From NCBI RefSeq assembly GCF_010015445.1, contig NC_053133.1:5303200-5367199 (forward strand): a stretch of 64,000 nucleotides of DNA, written 5' to 3'. This DNA is from Perca fluviatilis (lineage: Eukaryota; Chordata; Actinopteri; Perciformes; Percidae). The position numbers and the translations under genes were made by a program. The notes under the pieces were generated by a model. It searched no databases. It worked only from the letters and a program-made list of their open reading frames with translations, and was not told the origin of the DNA. How positions within the stretch are numbered: the first letter of the stretch is position 1; each line of letters starts with the position of its first letter. Shown here piece after piece: positions 10,076 through 22,270 of this stretch.

Positions 10076-11969
10076 AATCGATTCTAAATCAATTCTCAAT
10101 GACATGTACCACTTGAACTTGTCTACTGCACAAAGTAATAAGACCCAATCCTTTACATGGGAGATGGGGTCACCTTTTCACAGATGTTTAAGAGCCCCAG
10201 TATCATTTATAGTAGCTTATGACAAAACGCTTGTCAGAATATTTTAACATGTGAAAACCAACAATCATGTCCACCTGGTGCTGTGATTGGCCAGGTGCAT
10301 GGAGGAGTGAGAATAGGCAGGATTTCAATTTCTCTCTCAAAGTATTGTTTTATTATGTCACTTTTAATGTGGAAAAACTGCAACACCAAGAATGTCTTTT
10401 GAGGAGAGTCTGTCTGTCTGAAAAAGTGTGCAGACAAGTGACAAGTTTTGACCCTTTGCCGCACCTTTACTTGTCATCAAGCTGCCATACTTCCTCGTAA
10501 CACATCCTCCTGCTGCATGCTGCAGGCATGATGGAGAAATGCAGCAGCAACAAAATTCTGAATGGCGCTTTTTATTTTCCAATACTCCCGGACAGCTCGT
10601 AGAGTCGTAAGCCATAGGCACATTGTGTAAAGCCGAATTAAAATATCACCGAAGCACGTCTTAGCTACGAGCTAAGCATAGTACAGTTAACGTGACTCAG
10701 GTTGATGCTAGTGGGCTCAGGCAAAGCACTATTTTGGAGAGTGCTACTCGCCGACCTGTTATTGAAACCAAAGTGCAAACGCTGTCTCATCAACCGGTGA
10801 TCACTGGACGTCAGTGAGTAATCCAAATTATTTAGAAGTTACTGCACACTGACACTGACTCTGGTAAGTAGGGTTGGGTACGTGCTGACCTAAACGGTAG
10901 TAACAAGACTGAATAAGAGCGAAGATTTCGGTGCCTCATTTCGGTGCCTGACTTTACACTACACCTGACAGCAGGTAACGTTAGCCTACCTTTAGCTAGC
11001 AGCTGGATTAAACACGGTTAAAATGCTGACAGCTAATGTTAAACAGTGTAAAGTGTGACTGTATTTCACTGTAGAGGATTCCAACACCGGGACGTAACAG
11101 TCTGCTCTGCAGCGCAGCAGCTAACGTTGTCGGAATTAAACAACACAGACGGTGCGTTCACTTAAAACAGGTAGCCTCGTGGTGCATTCACAGTAATTGT
11201 AAAATACCCTTTTCCCATCTGGTGGTTGTTTTTGTCATTCAACAGCAATTTACTGGTGAAATAAGTATAGTTGCTACATTATTATTAAATCTTTAATTTT
11301 GACCATGGCCTTAACAATAAACAAGTTGTTGTTGTTTAGTACCCTTCTTTTTTTTCTTTTTTCTTCTTTTGTTTACAGTAAATAATAAACAAATACAAAT
11401 CTTAAAGTCAAGTTCATAAAGTAACTTTCTTTGCATTCATTTGATTCCCAATCAGGATACACTGGTAAGAATTGCTTTCCATTGTTAACATGTAGTTAAA
11501 AACAGTTCTGAAATGCAAAATAATAGACTTTTAATCATGCGATAAAAAATGCACCTCCACCTCAAAAGTGTTCAGGAAAGCCTTAAGTACTTGACAATGC
11601 TCCAGTTTGAAGATTGTGATTTATTTTATCAAGGGCATCGCCGTGGCAGGACAGCGAACTTCGATGTTAGATCACAAAACAAAAAGTTTTTGTAACTTGA
11701 ACATATATTGTCAGACCAAAACCAAATCTTTAATACACGATGTTCGTCCAGGCCTAATATCCTCTGATTTAGCTGAAATTTACAAGATGTTGTTTAAACA
11801 TGATATACAGCAATATGACATATAAATAGTGTGTTCTCTAGCGCGACATAGTGGACACAGGAAATGGTGCACAATTTGAAGTGTGTAATTTGTAATGCAA
11901 TGCACTATATGGAAGTAATTAAGTGAAAAATTTTCGTACAGTGTTAAACAGTAATAGAAATACATGGCC
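10076..11969. other. No gene seen
   Basis: Nearly 1.9 kb of non-coding sequence. Short overlapping frames on opposite strands near 10234-10621 have no domain. Nothing else stands out. Confidence 0.55.
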
Positions 11970-12960
11970 ACATCGGCTGGGAGCCGCCAGCACCCCCCAC
12001 GTGCAGGAAGTGCAAGGGCCCGTTTATTGCTGCTTGCAGCTTTAATTCTTCTTCTTCCTAAGAAATCCGTGTTCCCATGCACGAAAACTCACCAAACTTT
12101 GCACTTATATCCAGTCCTATGGTAAACTTAATTAGTATGATTTGTGTGCTAATTGTCCTGATGGTGGCGCTACAACAGCCATCTAAAATTCTAAACTTAA
12201 AAATTCATATTTCATAGTTCAAGTCAAATCAGCCGTAAATGCTACAACGTCGCAACATATGCCAAACTGTAGCCCCAATAGACCAGAAACTAAGCTCTGC
12301 TGTTACCTTGTAGCATTTTTGAAGTCCATCAATCTACTTTTTGCAAAAAGTGCAAAACGTCTTAAACCTATCTCCTCCCACGTGTTTGTTTCAATTGACA
12401 CTAAATTTGGGCAACTTCATCTTCAGACTGTCCAAATTTACCATTCAAATTTTTGATTTATAAATATTGAGCCCGCTTAGTGCATTAAAACGTTTTACTG
12501 CATAAAGTAGTGTAAACAAATCCTGCAATTTCTGCCAAACAAAATATTTGATTTTCATGGAAAAAAATACACAATATTCAAAGATCATTGGAGATTTGGT
12601 GTGCAAAATTTCAGAAGTTTATCTCAAAAAATGAATTTCAAAAAGAAATTTGAATTGTGTCCCCATCTACGCATTCATCAATGCAAAATAGAGCATCTTC
12701 AAACATCAGTTTGGCATTTATTGATCTTTTTTTTAAGTCAACCCAGGCTGACTCAATAAAATATAGCCCAAATAGCTAGAGGTGTCATCACCTGGACAAT
12801 AGCTCATTGAGATTGGTGTTTGTCTTTGGACCTGAAGATTGCAAGTTCAAAGTTCAACAGTCACAATTTCACATATTATACATAATCAGCCATTGTTCTT
12901 TGGACACTTTCCCTGCAAGTTTAAAATGCTCAGCCCTGACCATTGCTGTGGAGCAGCTAT
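11970..12960. repeat. Probable dispersed repeat (GGTGGCGCTACAACAG-type)
   Basis: From the GCTTGCAGCTTTAATTCTTC motif near 12030 onward, the sequence has the phrase GGTGGCGCTACAACAGCC and CACCAAACTTTGCA that I associate with a widespread teleost repeat. Ends and class could not be determined. No open frame of note. Confidence 0.35.
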
Positions 12961-14814
12961 AATTAGTTTTAATATTTGCAGATAAATATATATCTTTGTC
13001 TATTTTATTAACTGTCTAACAGACAGTACTAGTATTTTCAATACTGTAATAGTGTTCCATCTCATAATGTACTGCTTAATTTCCACCATCATAGGGAACT
13101 AACATTTACCACAGAAACCATAAAAACTAAATAATATTTGTGCATATTCATTCTTCTGTGTGGAATCCAAAATGCTTTCAGAGAAATTTCTCATAGACCT
13201 CAAGTGATTCTTTAAATTAGATATTATCAATGCAACTGCATTATATCCATTAGAGTGATGATATGGACCAGATGACATCTTAGGAAACTTGTTGCTGAGA
13301 CATGGCAGATTTGTCCACACTTTGGTCCATCTAATGTTAACCGCAGGAGGAAGTCTTATTGACATAGAAGGAACTGCGTGGACCTCAATCTGAGCCAATT
13401 GACCTGTTTTGCCTTTGCTGTGCTCATTTCATTGGGTTTCGGTAGCGTCCCTGGCCTGCGCTCTCATTAGATGGAGGGGGATGTTTGGCCAACTTGACCT
13501 GTTGTCTCAGAAGCCATGGCTACTCAGAAGCGCACAAATATTGAAACAGCAGGATGTAATCCTAGATTTGGAATGGGATACATTTAGATAAATGTTTGCC
13601 CAGCCATAAATCATGTAGGGCGTTGCCAAGTGGCACTAAGACAGATGATACCACTGGGCTGGAACAATCGAGAGATGGAGTGTGCTGGGGCATTTGGATG
13701 AGAGGGTTAGGGAGACAGAGTGACAGAAATGAGGGCTGGCTGTTGAAAAGACTCATTCATGGAAGGATGGATCAGTGGGCAGGCCAAGCACAGCCATGGA
13801 GAGATTGCTGGAGCTGCTTCCATGGCCAGACATTTCCTGGCTGGGTCCATATGTGCTCTCATGGGGCTCCAAAAGCCTTTAGGCTGCCTCCCAAAAAAGC
13901 CCTCAAACTCATCCCAAGCACCTCCTGCTGTGACAATGACAAGGTGGTTCAACCACCTGCACAACCCACACCCTGACTGACGCCAAACTGACACTCTAAA
14001 CCCAACCGTTTATACTGTAGCTATAGATTCCTGTGAAATTTAACTTCAAATTCCCTAACCCCTAACCATAACCTTCACAATCTCAAACAATACACACAAC
14101 CAAACTGCTACGGTACTGAAGTTGTTAAAGGACAATTCCTTCAGTCTTGGCCAGGGAATCCCAAAGTGTGGGGTGGGGTCAGAGGAAAAATGTAACAGCG
14201 GTGTGATGGTGTCATTTTTTTCAAACAGGACTATTCAAAAAAATTAAAACATGAAATGTAACATTGTAACAAATTAATCTTTACCCAAAATGCACTTCAG
14301 CTTTTTTATTCTCTAAAGGCTATTGAGTTAAGCTCGCCAGTTCTTTTGTTTAAATTAAGACCTTCATCTTTACTCTGCCTCAATCACTGCCATAATAATA
14401 AGCTTATTCATGGGGAAAGAACACATAAAGAAAATGGGACTTCACCAGCACAGAGCTGCAGTTTGCTCTGGCCACCTGGAACCCCCTGGTCCTGCTTTAA
14501 TTCATGGGTGCCTGTATTTGTAGGTTGCTGTTGCATGAAAGTGTGTTTTCACCCGATTTAGAACTGTTTGGTGGAATTCTAGTTGGCTGTATTTAAAATC
14601 TCTTACAAATGGTTGTAAAGGTTTTACCCAAGTCCAACTCGTCATGTGTTCTCCCTTAATCTAACTGATAAATTAAATTCATTGTGATCTCTAGGAGAGC
14701 TGCTGGGAAAGTCCAAGCAAACCAGCAGGCCTCCCAGACACAGTCCTCCCCTGGTTGGAGAGGATGCGAGGCGCCTCGCCCTCTGAATGCTAAACCAAGC
14801 CGAGAGTGGTCGTC
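12961..14814. other. No gene seen; overlapping spurious ORFs
   Basis: Frames of 126 and 95 codons overlap on opposite strands around 13596-13994. Neither shows a domain, and their overlap argues for GC-driven chance. A short telomere-like CCCTAACCCCTAACC motif sits near 14053. Confidence 0.5.
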
Positions 14815-14980
14815 CGGTGTGCATTAATCAGATCCGACTTGCATATCTGAGCCGCTTAATTGCGTGGAGGGAAATGTCAGAAAGCAAATGAGTCTAACAT
14901 GTCAATGTGTTAATTCCACTATTGATTTCATTGATGCGCCATTCGCTCTCTCAGCTCATTAAAGCCGACAAGTCAGAGCA
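14815..14980. promoter_or_regulatory. Possible conserved non-coding element
   Basis: A compact, repeat-free block with several homeodomain-type cores (ATTAATC, TTAATTG, TAATTCC, ATTGATTTCATTGATG) immediately before a CA microsatellite. Such composition is common in vertebrate developmental enhancers. This is inference from composition alone; conservation was not tested. Confidence 0.2.
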
Positions 14981-14983
14981 AGA

Positions 14984-15050
<67 letters not shown>
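14984..15050. repeat. (CA)n microsatellite
   Basis: Uninterrupted CA run of about 33 units. Confidence 0.97.
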
Positions 15051-15053
<3 letters not shown>

Positions 15054-16415
15054 GCATAAGGGTTTCTTCTTTTTCGACAAAGTGACTGCATTGCCTATCT
15101 TCATACTTCATGTAATTACAGAGATAACAAAATACCCTAAACTAGTGTGGATGGGAGCCCGACAGTTGTGCTGATTTCCAACTAATCCTATTTTTGTGTG
15201 TCACGCATAGCACCAATCAACAGCTTTTCTTGAAACACTTTTTTACAACTGGTTTTCCCCCAAAGATCCTTACTCTTTTAACCAATTACTGTAGATAAAG
15301 TCAGTAAGCTTGGGTATAAAATATGACATCATCCACAGCAATAGGGTCAACCCCGCCCTTAGTTCCTCTCTTACGTCACATTGGATGGATGGGACCGATT
15401 CCAATGGTTCAACCTATGTATACATTGGTCACACTTAAAACATCTCATCCAGCTGTAAGAAAGATGCACCTTTGCTGCTGATGCACCGGACTTGGCACAC
15501 CCCCTAATGTGTTACACTATAATGTCACATTTGCAGAATTGCATTCAGTTAAATCTTTTTTTAAATGGCATGCATCTTAATCAACCTAAAATGTGGTGTG
15601 TAAAAGGATCTTCTATGGGTTCTCTGTAGCAAGGACCACGGCAGCATCGAACCAGTCTCAGTGACATGTCATTCACAGACATACATGTTCTTTATGCTAT
15701 TATGCTATGCTAATGAGCTTACTAGCCTGCAGCCTACATTAGCAGAGCACGTTCCCCCATGGCTGTTTGTCTGCTGGCTCGTTCAACAAGCTGAGGTGCC
15801 GGAGCAGACGTGTGTTCCTGTCTGTACGTTGGATTGGAAGGAGACTTTAGTGTGTTGTGTAGCAGCTGCTGCGTGGAACAGTGGGACCGTCTGCTCTGCC
15901 TATACAACGCTGGCCTCACTGCTGTATGCAAGATTTTATTGGCTGTATGTACATAAGGTCTCCATCTAAGAAGATAGATACCTAAGGGGATTCCATCGAA
16001 TTACTGCAAAACTAGTGTGCGCCATCATTAAACCAAAAAATATAAAATAAAGTTCTTCCCTTTTGGTTCTGATTTTTATTTTTTTTCAAAGGACAACACA
16101 GGGTGACATTTTGATTTATAGAGCAGATATCCAATCTAATATCAGTTGGACTTTAAAAGACTTTTTTTTCATGAACTTGCTAAAAGCTGAATTACTATCT
16201 GAGACAGCAGCAAGATACATATAATACAATATATTTATATGAAAACACTTTATTTTCTGATTGTTAAGAAGATTTTCGGCATTTCATACTACTCGCTACC
16301 GTAGTTGTGCTGTGACCACGACATATGCTTCCTATTTAAATACATTAGTTTACATTTCCGTGCTGCCACCACGAAAAAAACGACAAAAATGTCCCTGTGA
16401 ACACGAATAAATAGA
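15051..16415. other. No gene seen
   Basis: Non-coding. A 102-codon frame at 15661-15969 overlaps an antisense frame and shows no domain, so it is not called. Confidence 0.55.
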
Positions 16416-16419
16416 TTAG

Positions 16420-17364
16420 AGGTCCCATGGCATGACAATTTCACTTTATGAGTTTTTTTAACATTAATGAGTTCCCCCAGCCTGCCTATGGTCCCTCAGT
16501 GGCTAGAAATGGCGATAGGTGTAAACCGAGCCCTGGGTATCCTGCTCTGTCTTTGAGAAAATGAAAGCTCAGATGGGCCGATCAAGGTTACCTCCCCTTT
16601 CTCTGCTTTGCCCCCCCAGAGTATTTGGCCCACCCATGAGAGAGAGACATCATGGCTTTCAAACGAGCAAAGTGGCAGATGGTCAAGGCCACACCCCCAC
16701 TCTCCACCGTGCCCCCCCCCCTCCTCCTCAATAGCTACAGACACCAGAAATGGCACATACTAAGGAAAGCTCATTGTGGGACTGGCTCTAGTGGCTGTAA
16801 TTCTGCACCAAGCTGAATTTCGGGAAAGAGACTTCAGATACAGTATTAGGGGACCACTAAGGTCTATATAAAAGAGACTTCAGATACAGTATTAGGGGAC
16901 CACTAAGGTCTATATAAAAGAGACTTCAGATACAGTATTAGGGGACCACTAAGGTCTATAGAAAAGAGACTTCAGATACAGTATTAGGGGACCACTAAGG
17001 TCTATATAAAAGAGACTTCAGATACAGTATTAGGGGACCACTAAGGTCTATATAAAAGAGACTTCAGATACAGTATTAGGGGACCACTAAGGTCTATATA
17101 AAAGAGACTTCAGATACAGTATTAGGGGACCACTATGGTCTATATAAAAGATACTTCAGATACAGTATTAAGGGGACCACTAAGGTCTATATAAAAGATA
17201 CTTCAGATACAGTATTAGAGGACCACTAAGGTCTATATAAAAGAGACTTCAGATACAGTATTAGGGGACCACTAAGGTCTATATAAAAGATACTTCAGAT
17301 ACAGTATTAGGGCACCACTAAGGTTTATATAAAAGCATACAAAGAGCACCATGTCATAGGACCT
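16420..17364 (-). mobile_element. TTAA-flanked MITE, family 1, copy B
   Basis: The same element as at 3936 in inverse orientation. It starts AGGTCCCATGGCATG after TTAG (a one-base variant of TTAA, 16416-16419) and ends CATGTCATAGGACCT before TTAA at 17365. It keeps the G-rich/C-rich segment near 16690-16730 that copy A has lost. The tandem part at about 16828-17335 holds 11 units of the 46-bp repeat, seen here as its reverse complement (ACTTCAGATACAGTATTAGG). Several units carry an A/T variant (ATACTTC), so this array has diverged more than the one in copy A. Confidence 0.87.
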
Positions 17365-17368
17365 TTAA

Positions 17369-17932
17369 ATAACGTGACCATTGCACAAACTGCCGTGAGA
17401 CTGGGTTGACAGAACAGCTCTCTCTCTGTTCTCTCTGTTCTCTCTCTTTCACTATCTCTCCCAGTGAGTGTTTGCTTGTTTGTGTGTCACTCTGTCTCTC
17501 TGTCGGTCTGTTCGTCGGTCTCTCTCTCCGTGTGCCTGATCGCGTATCTCGCTGTAGACACAGCTGAGAAGTCGAGACAGCTAAAATCACCATAAACCTG
17601 GGTGTTTCCTTCTGAAATTTGTTTTATTTTGTAAAGTATCCATGCTGCACCGTGGCCTTCCTGTATGTCATTACCTACCTGGCTCGACGCATTTGCTCGC
17701 GGAAGAAATAGAGGGGTCGCCGAAACGATGTGGACGCTCCGCGCCTGATCACAACAGGTGTAGCCAGACAGATTGGAAAACATGGGCGCCGAAACGAAAA
17801 TAGCTGCAGTTTGTTCCCGGCGTTGCACCATATCACCTGTTTTAAGATACCAAGGTTCTGGTTTGGATGAAATCTAGTGAGCCTGTTCCTTCTGCTCACC
17901 ACCCCTTTGGTTACTGCTGCACTTAAAACCTT

Positions 17933-17935
<3 letters not shown>
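17369..17935. other. No gene seen; CT-rich tract
   Basis: A TCTCTCTGTTCTCTC-rich stretch lies at about 17415-17530. The rest is unassigned. Confidence 0.6.

Positions 17936-17989
<54 letters not shown>
17936..17989. repeat. (TG)n microsatellite
   Basis: Uninterrupted TG run of about 27 units followed by a G5 run. Confidence 0.97.
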
Positions 17990-17991
<2 letters not shown>

Positions 17992-18439
17992 GGTTAAAGG
18001 GAAATAGAGAAAATGGCTGGTTGTCATAGCAACTTTGTTTTTCAAGGAGAGTCAACCGTTCATTTCCAAACTGAAGACTGCAAGGGAACACTTAACTCTG
18101 TTCTTCGCCTAAGGACACTACTTTAAAAGTCTCTCTCTCCCCCTCGTCCTGTCTCTCTACCGAGCTTGCCCTCACTGAAGTGTCGATCTGAAGTGAAACA
18201 TTCCGGCTTTCGGCTGCCACTCCAGTCGGCCAGCTCCTTTTCTTCTCTTTCTGTTCCTTTCTTTCTCCTTCCTGGTCAGTTCTGTTCCCACCTCTCTCGC
18301 TCGTTCTGTTTTTCATTCATTGTCTCTCTCCTCCCTGTGCCTCCTGCCATCTCTAGCAGTTCAACACTCTGACAGAAGAGAAACCTATGATACCAAGCAG
18401 CACAGGATCAATGATCATATTTTAGACGGTAATTACTAC
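17990..18439. other. No gene seen
   Basis: Pyrimidine-rich non-coding sequence. Overlapping frames on both strands have no recognisable motif. Confidence 0.55.
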
Positions 18440-18443
18440 TTAA

Positions 18444-18821
18444 AGCTATAGTGCGTAGTTTCTGTCCCCATGAGGAATTCTAAGTAATGACAACAAAACT
18501 GTCGTCGCATCCACATGATACAAGCCTTCAGTGATCGCGAACAGCCCCCACCCCTCCCTCAGGCAATTGCTAGTAGCCAAGGAGGACACGGAGGATAACA
18601 AAAAAGAAATTATGGACTCTTCAGAAGAGGTAATTATCTTCACTCAAGTTTCTTCGCGTGAAAGTCGCCGGACGCCACAATCTTCTGAACGTAGTCATAC
18701 TGAGAAATCCAGGGAGAGTTGTGTGGAGCTGATAGTCTTAGTTAGCTTTGTAGCAACTCATTTGGCAACGGCTTGTATGTAAAGGACGTTCATTAATGTC
18801 AAAACATTATGCACTAAAGCT
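18444..18821. mobile_element. TTAA-flanked MITE, family 2
   Basis: A 378-bp element. Its left end AGCTATAGTGCG and right end TGCACTAAAGCT are inverted repeats with two mismatches, and TTAA sits directly outside both (18440-18443 and 18822-18825). Frames inside it are not coding. The TTAA target again suggests a piggyBac-like source, but the end sequence differs from family 1, so this is a separate family. Confidence 0.8.
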
Positions 18822-18825
18822 TTAA

Positions 18826-19275
18826 AATCAAATTTAAATGCGTATGTCCTGCGTTGTGAACACCTGTTTCATCATAACCACAGCATGTGCTTCACCTCTC
18901 ACTGTGAGACGCTCACATTTAATCCAGTCCAGGTGTGGGAGAAGGGAGAAAAAGACTATTGGTGTGACTGATAAATGTGCTGAGCATCCTGTCGGGTCAG
19001 TGACAGGGATTACAGTGATATAGAGAAATGTAAAAACGTATAGATGGTGTAGTAAACTATAACTGTTTCCTGCATACAGGCCAGCACATCATACAGTTCC
19101 CTGCCTGGAGGGATGTTTCCTGGCAGAGCAACCCACCACAGAGACAAACTGTTGGCTCATGATATCTTTGAAAACTCTTCAGCCAAACATCAGAACGTTT
19201 AGCCTGATATACTACCTCTGATCTAGTATAACAGCTGTTGCAGCCTTTAGTAGTTGTACTTGTAGTTGTAATGAG
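18826..19275. other. No gene seen
   Basis: Unassigned sequence between a MITE and an AT microsatellite. Confidence 0.6.
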
Positions 19276-19381
<106 letters not shown>

Positions 19382-19440
19382 ACAATTGATGCATGTAAAC
19401 ATTTTCAGGTAGACCCCTGAAATTAAAATACCAAACTGAA

Positions 19441-19843
19441 TTGTGACTGTGGCTGTATCCCCTTTTTGATTTTATTTTTTATTTGTGTATATGTATATAT
19501 ATATTCATATTTCATATTTTATGTTTATTCATTATTGTGTAAATCCTTGCTCATGTGCATATATATAATTTTAGTATTCTAGTGTATGTGTATATGGATG
19601 CAGAATTTGTCATACATTTACATACATTTACATTTTCATCCCAATTTTATATTCATTTAACATAACTTTTGCATTCCTTTTGCTGTGGGGAGGGGGGTGG
19701 GGGAGGTGGATGTGCTATGTACGACTGTTCCGTTTGTGCATGCTGTCTGCTCGTGTTTCTTTTTTTGTTGTTGCTGTACTGGCCTTTGTTGTAAAGAAAA
19801 CAAAAACCCAATAAACAAGTGTTTGAAAAAAATAAAAATAAAC
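19441..19843 (+). mobile_element. L1-like retroposon insertion with 12-bp target duplication
   Basis: The 12-bp sequence TACCAAACTGAA is present at 19429-19440 and again at 19844-19855. The 403 bp between them end in an A-rich tail (GTTTGAAAAAAATAAAAATA) after AATAAA-type motifs. This is the signature of target-primed insertion. A G-rich tract (GTGGGGAGGGGGGTGGGGGA) at about 19685-19706, roughly 140 bp before the tail, recalls the G-rich tract in L1 3' UTRs. No reverse-transcriptase codons remain, so assignment to L1 is inference and the retroposition itself is well supported. Confidence 0.75.
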
Positions 19844-19855
19844 TACCAAACTGAA

Positions 19856-20093
19856 AACGAGCATAATATGTCACCTTTTTCACACATCATTTTTTTTTAA
19901 CAGTTTCTGTCATGTTGGACTGTGATCGGCTGGTTGCATTAACACAGAGGTGGAAAAAGGGACATAGAATTCAAAGTGGATGACCAATTAAAGGCAAAGC
20001 TATGTGAACTGTGATTTTATTTTATGTATTTGTTATTCTAATCAAAGTGTGTGACTGTGCGTCACTTGTGGTTGCACAACACATTTAAAAAGC
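19856..20093. other. No gene seen
   Basis: Short unassigned stretch. Confidence 0.6.
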
Positions 20094-20475
20094 GACGCTA
20101 GGGTCAGATGCCTTTGGCGTTTGTTACAGACGCAAAAATGGGACTCTTGGCGTCACTTTTCGACACGCTTGTTGGCGTCAATTTGTGATGCTCTGGGTCA
20201 GGTTGTACGTTTAACTGACATGCGGCACAAGAACGGGACAGTTAGGTTTAGAAAAAGATGGTGGGTGGGGTTACAAAATGTACGTTTCAGTGACACGCGG
20301 GACAAGAACGAGGCAGTTGTTGCTCTTCATACTACGTCATCGTACAGCGTCGTGGTCGAGCTGCTGCTCTGCACGGTGCGTTCCGTACAGACACTGAAGG
20401 GGGATTTTTGCGTCTGTATCTGACGCTGAGAGCCACTGACCGAGTGTCAGTATTTGACCAGCTGGGAATAAGAAC
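20094..20475. repeat. Dispersed repeat family S, copy 1
   Basis: One of three related copies (also 42325-42765 and 44425-44745). Shared phrases are GATGGTGGGTGGGGTTACAA, TTTCAGTGACACGCGGGACA, GTCGAGCTGCTGCTCTG and TCTGACGCTGAGAGCCACTG. The third copy carries a tRNA-type B box on the minus strand, so the family is probably a tRNA-derived SINE. This copy has lost that part. Frames in it recur in copy 2 and are not genes. Confidence 0.75.
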
Positions 20476-21349
20476 AGGTTGGGTTGCACTGTGTTTAGGA
20501 TACAGATGTCTGAACATATACTCAGAGTTTCTCTGCTCAAGCCAAGCAACAGCAGATTGTTAGCACTGAGTGCCATAGTTCACCTGAAACACTCTCATCA
20601 AAACAAGGCTTTCACAATGAAGATACATTTAAGGTCAGTGGTCCACACAAAAATGAAAACATAATGAGGTGTGTACACACACACACACACACTAACACTT
20701 GGAGATCCAAGATGTCACTAACAAAAAAAAGCAGCTACACACTCCTCTAATTGGATTTCATTGTGCTTGCTGGAAGATCTTTCGTATATTTCTGTGATAT
20801 TGTCCCTATTGTTACCTCGGGACAAAGGATCAGCTGCTCCATGTTATGTTTGTCTCCATATCATTGTTACACCTAGGTCCTTCACACACAGGAACACTTT
20901 TCAGACACATTCTCTGTGCTTCTTCTCATTCTTATGTGGACTTAAAATTAAAAAGGGTTGTTTGGCAATCATTACATCACTTATAATTACATTTTACTTA
21001 CTGTATTAATTATTATTATAGAAATTGAAATAGAGATGATTTGTGCTACATCCTGGTTCAGAATTGACCTACCATTTTTACACAGTTATGGTTAGTTACC
21101 AATTCAAGTAGCCTAAATGAATGGAAATTTTGTGTTGCACTTCCATGAAGCTGATCTTATAGTTAGGCCTAAGGATTCATATAAAACCTCTGTAGTTACT
21201 TTTCCCTCCATAAATCCATAAAGCGTTGTAAAGCCGTTTCAATGTAGCTGGGACTTAAGACTTCAACAATGACTGAATTTATAATTTGCTTTGCAAAAAT
21301 AATCACCACTGCTAGTGCGTCATAAGTGATGATTGAGAGGGATTACTTG
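20476..21349. other. No gene seen; short (CA)n
   Basis: A (CA)10 run lies near 20675-20692. The rest is AT-rich and unassigned. Confidence 0.6.
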
Positions 21350-21490
21350 TATTGTTTTTTTGGGCATTTTTAGGCCTTTATTTTCACAGGACAGATGAAG
21401 ACATGAAAGGGGAGAGAGAGGGGGAATGACATGCAGCAAAGGGCCACAGGTCGGAGTTGAACCCGCGGTCGCTGCATCTAGGAGTAATGT
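21350..21490 (-). mobile_element. tRNA-derived SINE-like fragment
   Basis: The block with GACATGCAGCAAAGGGCC and GGTCGGAGTTGAACCCGCGG is a phrase I associate with an abundant teleost repeat. On the minus strand it gives CCGCGGGTTCAACTCCGACC, which fits a tRNA pol III B box (GGTTCRANYCC). The A-box half is not visible, so the copy is truncated. Confidence 0.5.
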
Positions 21491-21744
21491 GAAGCTGGCA
21501 AGTTTGTAATGGTCTTTGCCTTTTTTCCTCGATAATTGTTTCCATCCCCTTTTGTGCTGTGTATTAAAGCGTCAGTGGAATATAGCTACCTGTCAAATGT
21601 CTTTTTACCTGCACAGGAGGAAACAAGGCGCTCTCATGCACTTTGACAGCTGATGCCAGCTGCCCAGGAAATAGTTTTCAAACGATAGAGATATATTTGG
21701 CAGGCGAACGAAAGTAGCCCAGAGGTAATCCTTCTCCCTGGCAA

Positions 21745-21890
21745 TCCCTAACTCCTCCTGGGGGAACCCTAGGCACTCTCATGACTAGGAATATTTAATC
21801 CCTCCATCTCTGCCCTGGGACTACCCCCACAGGACGGTGTCCAAACGGCCTCCTGATCAGATGCTGAACTTCCTGATCTGGCTCATTTCA
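21745..21890 (+). mobile_element. LINE-associated repeat fragment
   Basis: The phrases CTCCTGGGGGAACCCTAGGC and CCTCCTGATCAGATGC match the pattern of a widespread teleost retroelement segment, seen also at 61655-61880. It abuts the L2-like remnant downstream. The class is inferred from memory of the repeat. Confidence 0.45.
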
Positions 21891-22270
21891 AAATAAAGAA
21901 GCATCTTGGGTTCCTGATTGAGATTATTCCAATTGAAAGGAGCTTTGTATTTGAATGATCTGTGAAACTTTGGGGGCCAAAGAAAAAGGATTTTTGCATA
22001 CGTCTGAGTGGATATGAAAACTTTTAGCAAGGACACTTGAAATAAATACATTTGAAGATGAACTGAACCCAGTGATAATGCATTCTAGATATAGGCTGGA
22101 GCCAATTAAGTGATTCAGACACAAGACAATGGTGAGTTATGTATGGACACCTCAAAACAGGTCTACATAGAGAATTATAAACAACATTAAGGGGCCTAAG
22201 ATTAGAGTCCGAGGTTTTCTGATAAACAATGTCAGCATAATCAATAATAGGTAGTATCAGTTGGGAAATG
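21891..22270 (-). pseudogene. L2-like LINE reverse transcriptase C-terminal remnant
   Basis: Minus-strand sequence encodes, from about 22266 down, QLILPIIDYADIVYQ, NVVYNSLCR, PYITHHCLV and ESLNWLQPISRMHYHW, followed by IFKCIYFKCPC and a stop. These are the conserved motifs after the reverse-transcriptase domain of L2/Rex-type LINEs. Downstream, matching residues continue in other frames (around APFNWNN), so there are frameshifts. The remnant is incomplete at both ends. The 86 or so residues upstream within the same open frame show no LINE similarity. Confidence 0.75.

Noticed and set aside
13596..13994. 126- and 95-codon frames overlapping on opposite strands
   Set aside because: No domain in either. 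Overlap and local GC content explain them.
20121..20423. Frame with SSYSVVVELLLCTVRSVQTL
   Set aside because: Recurs at 42.5 kb in the same SINE-like family.
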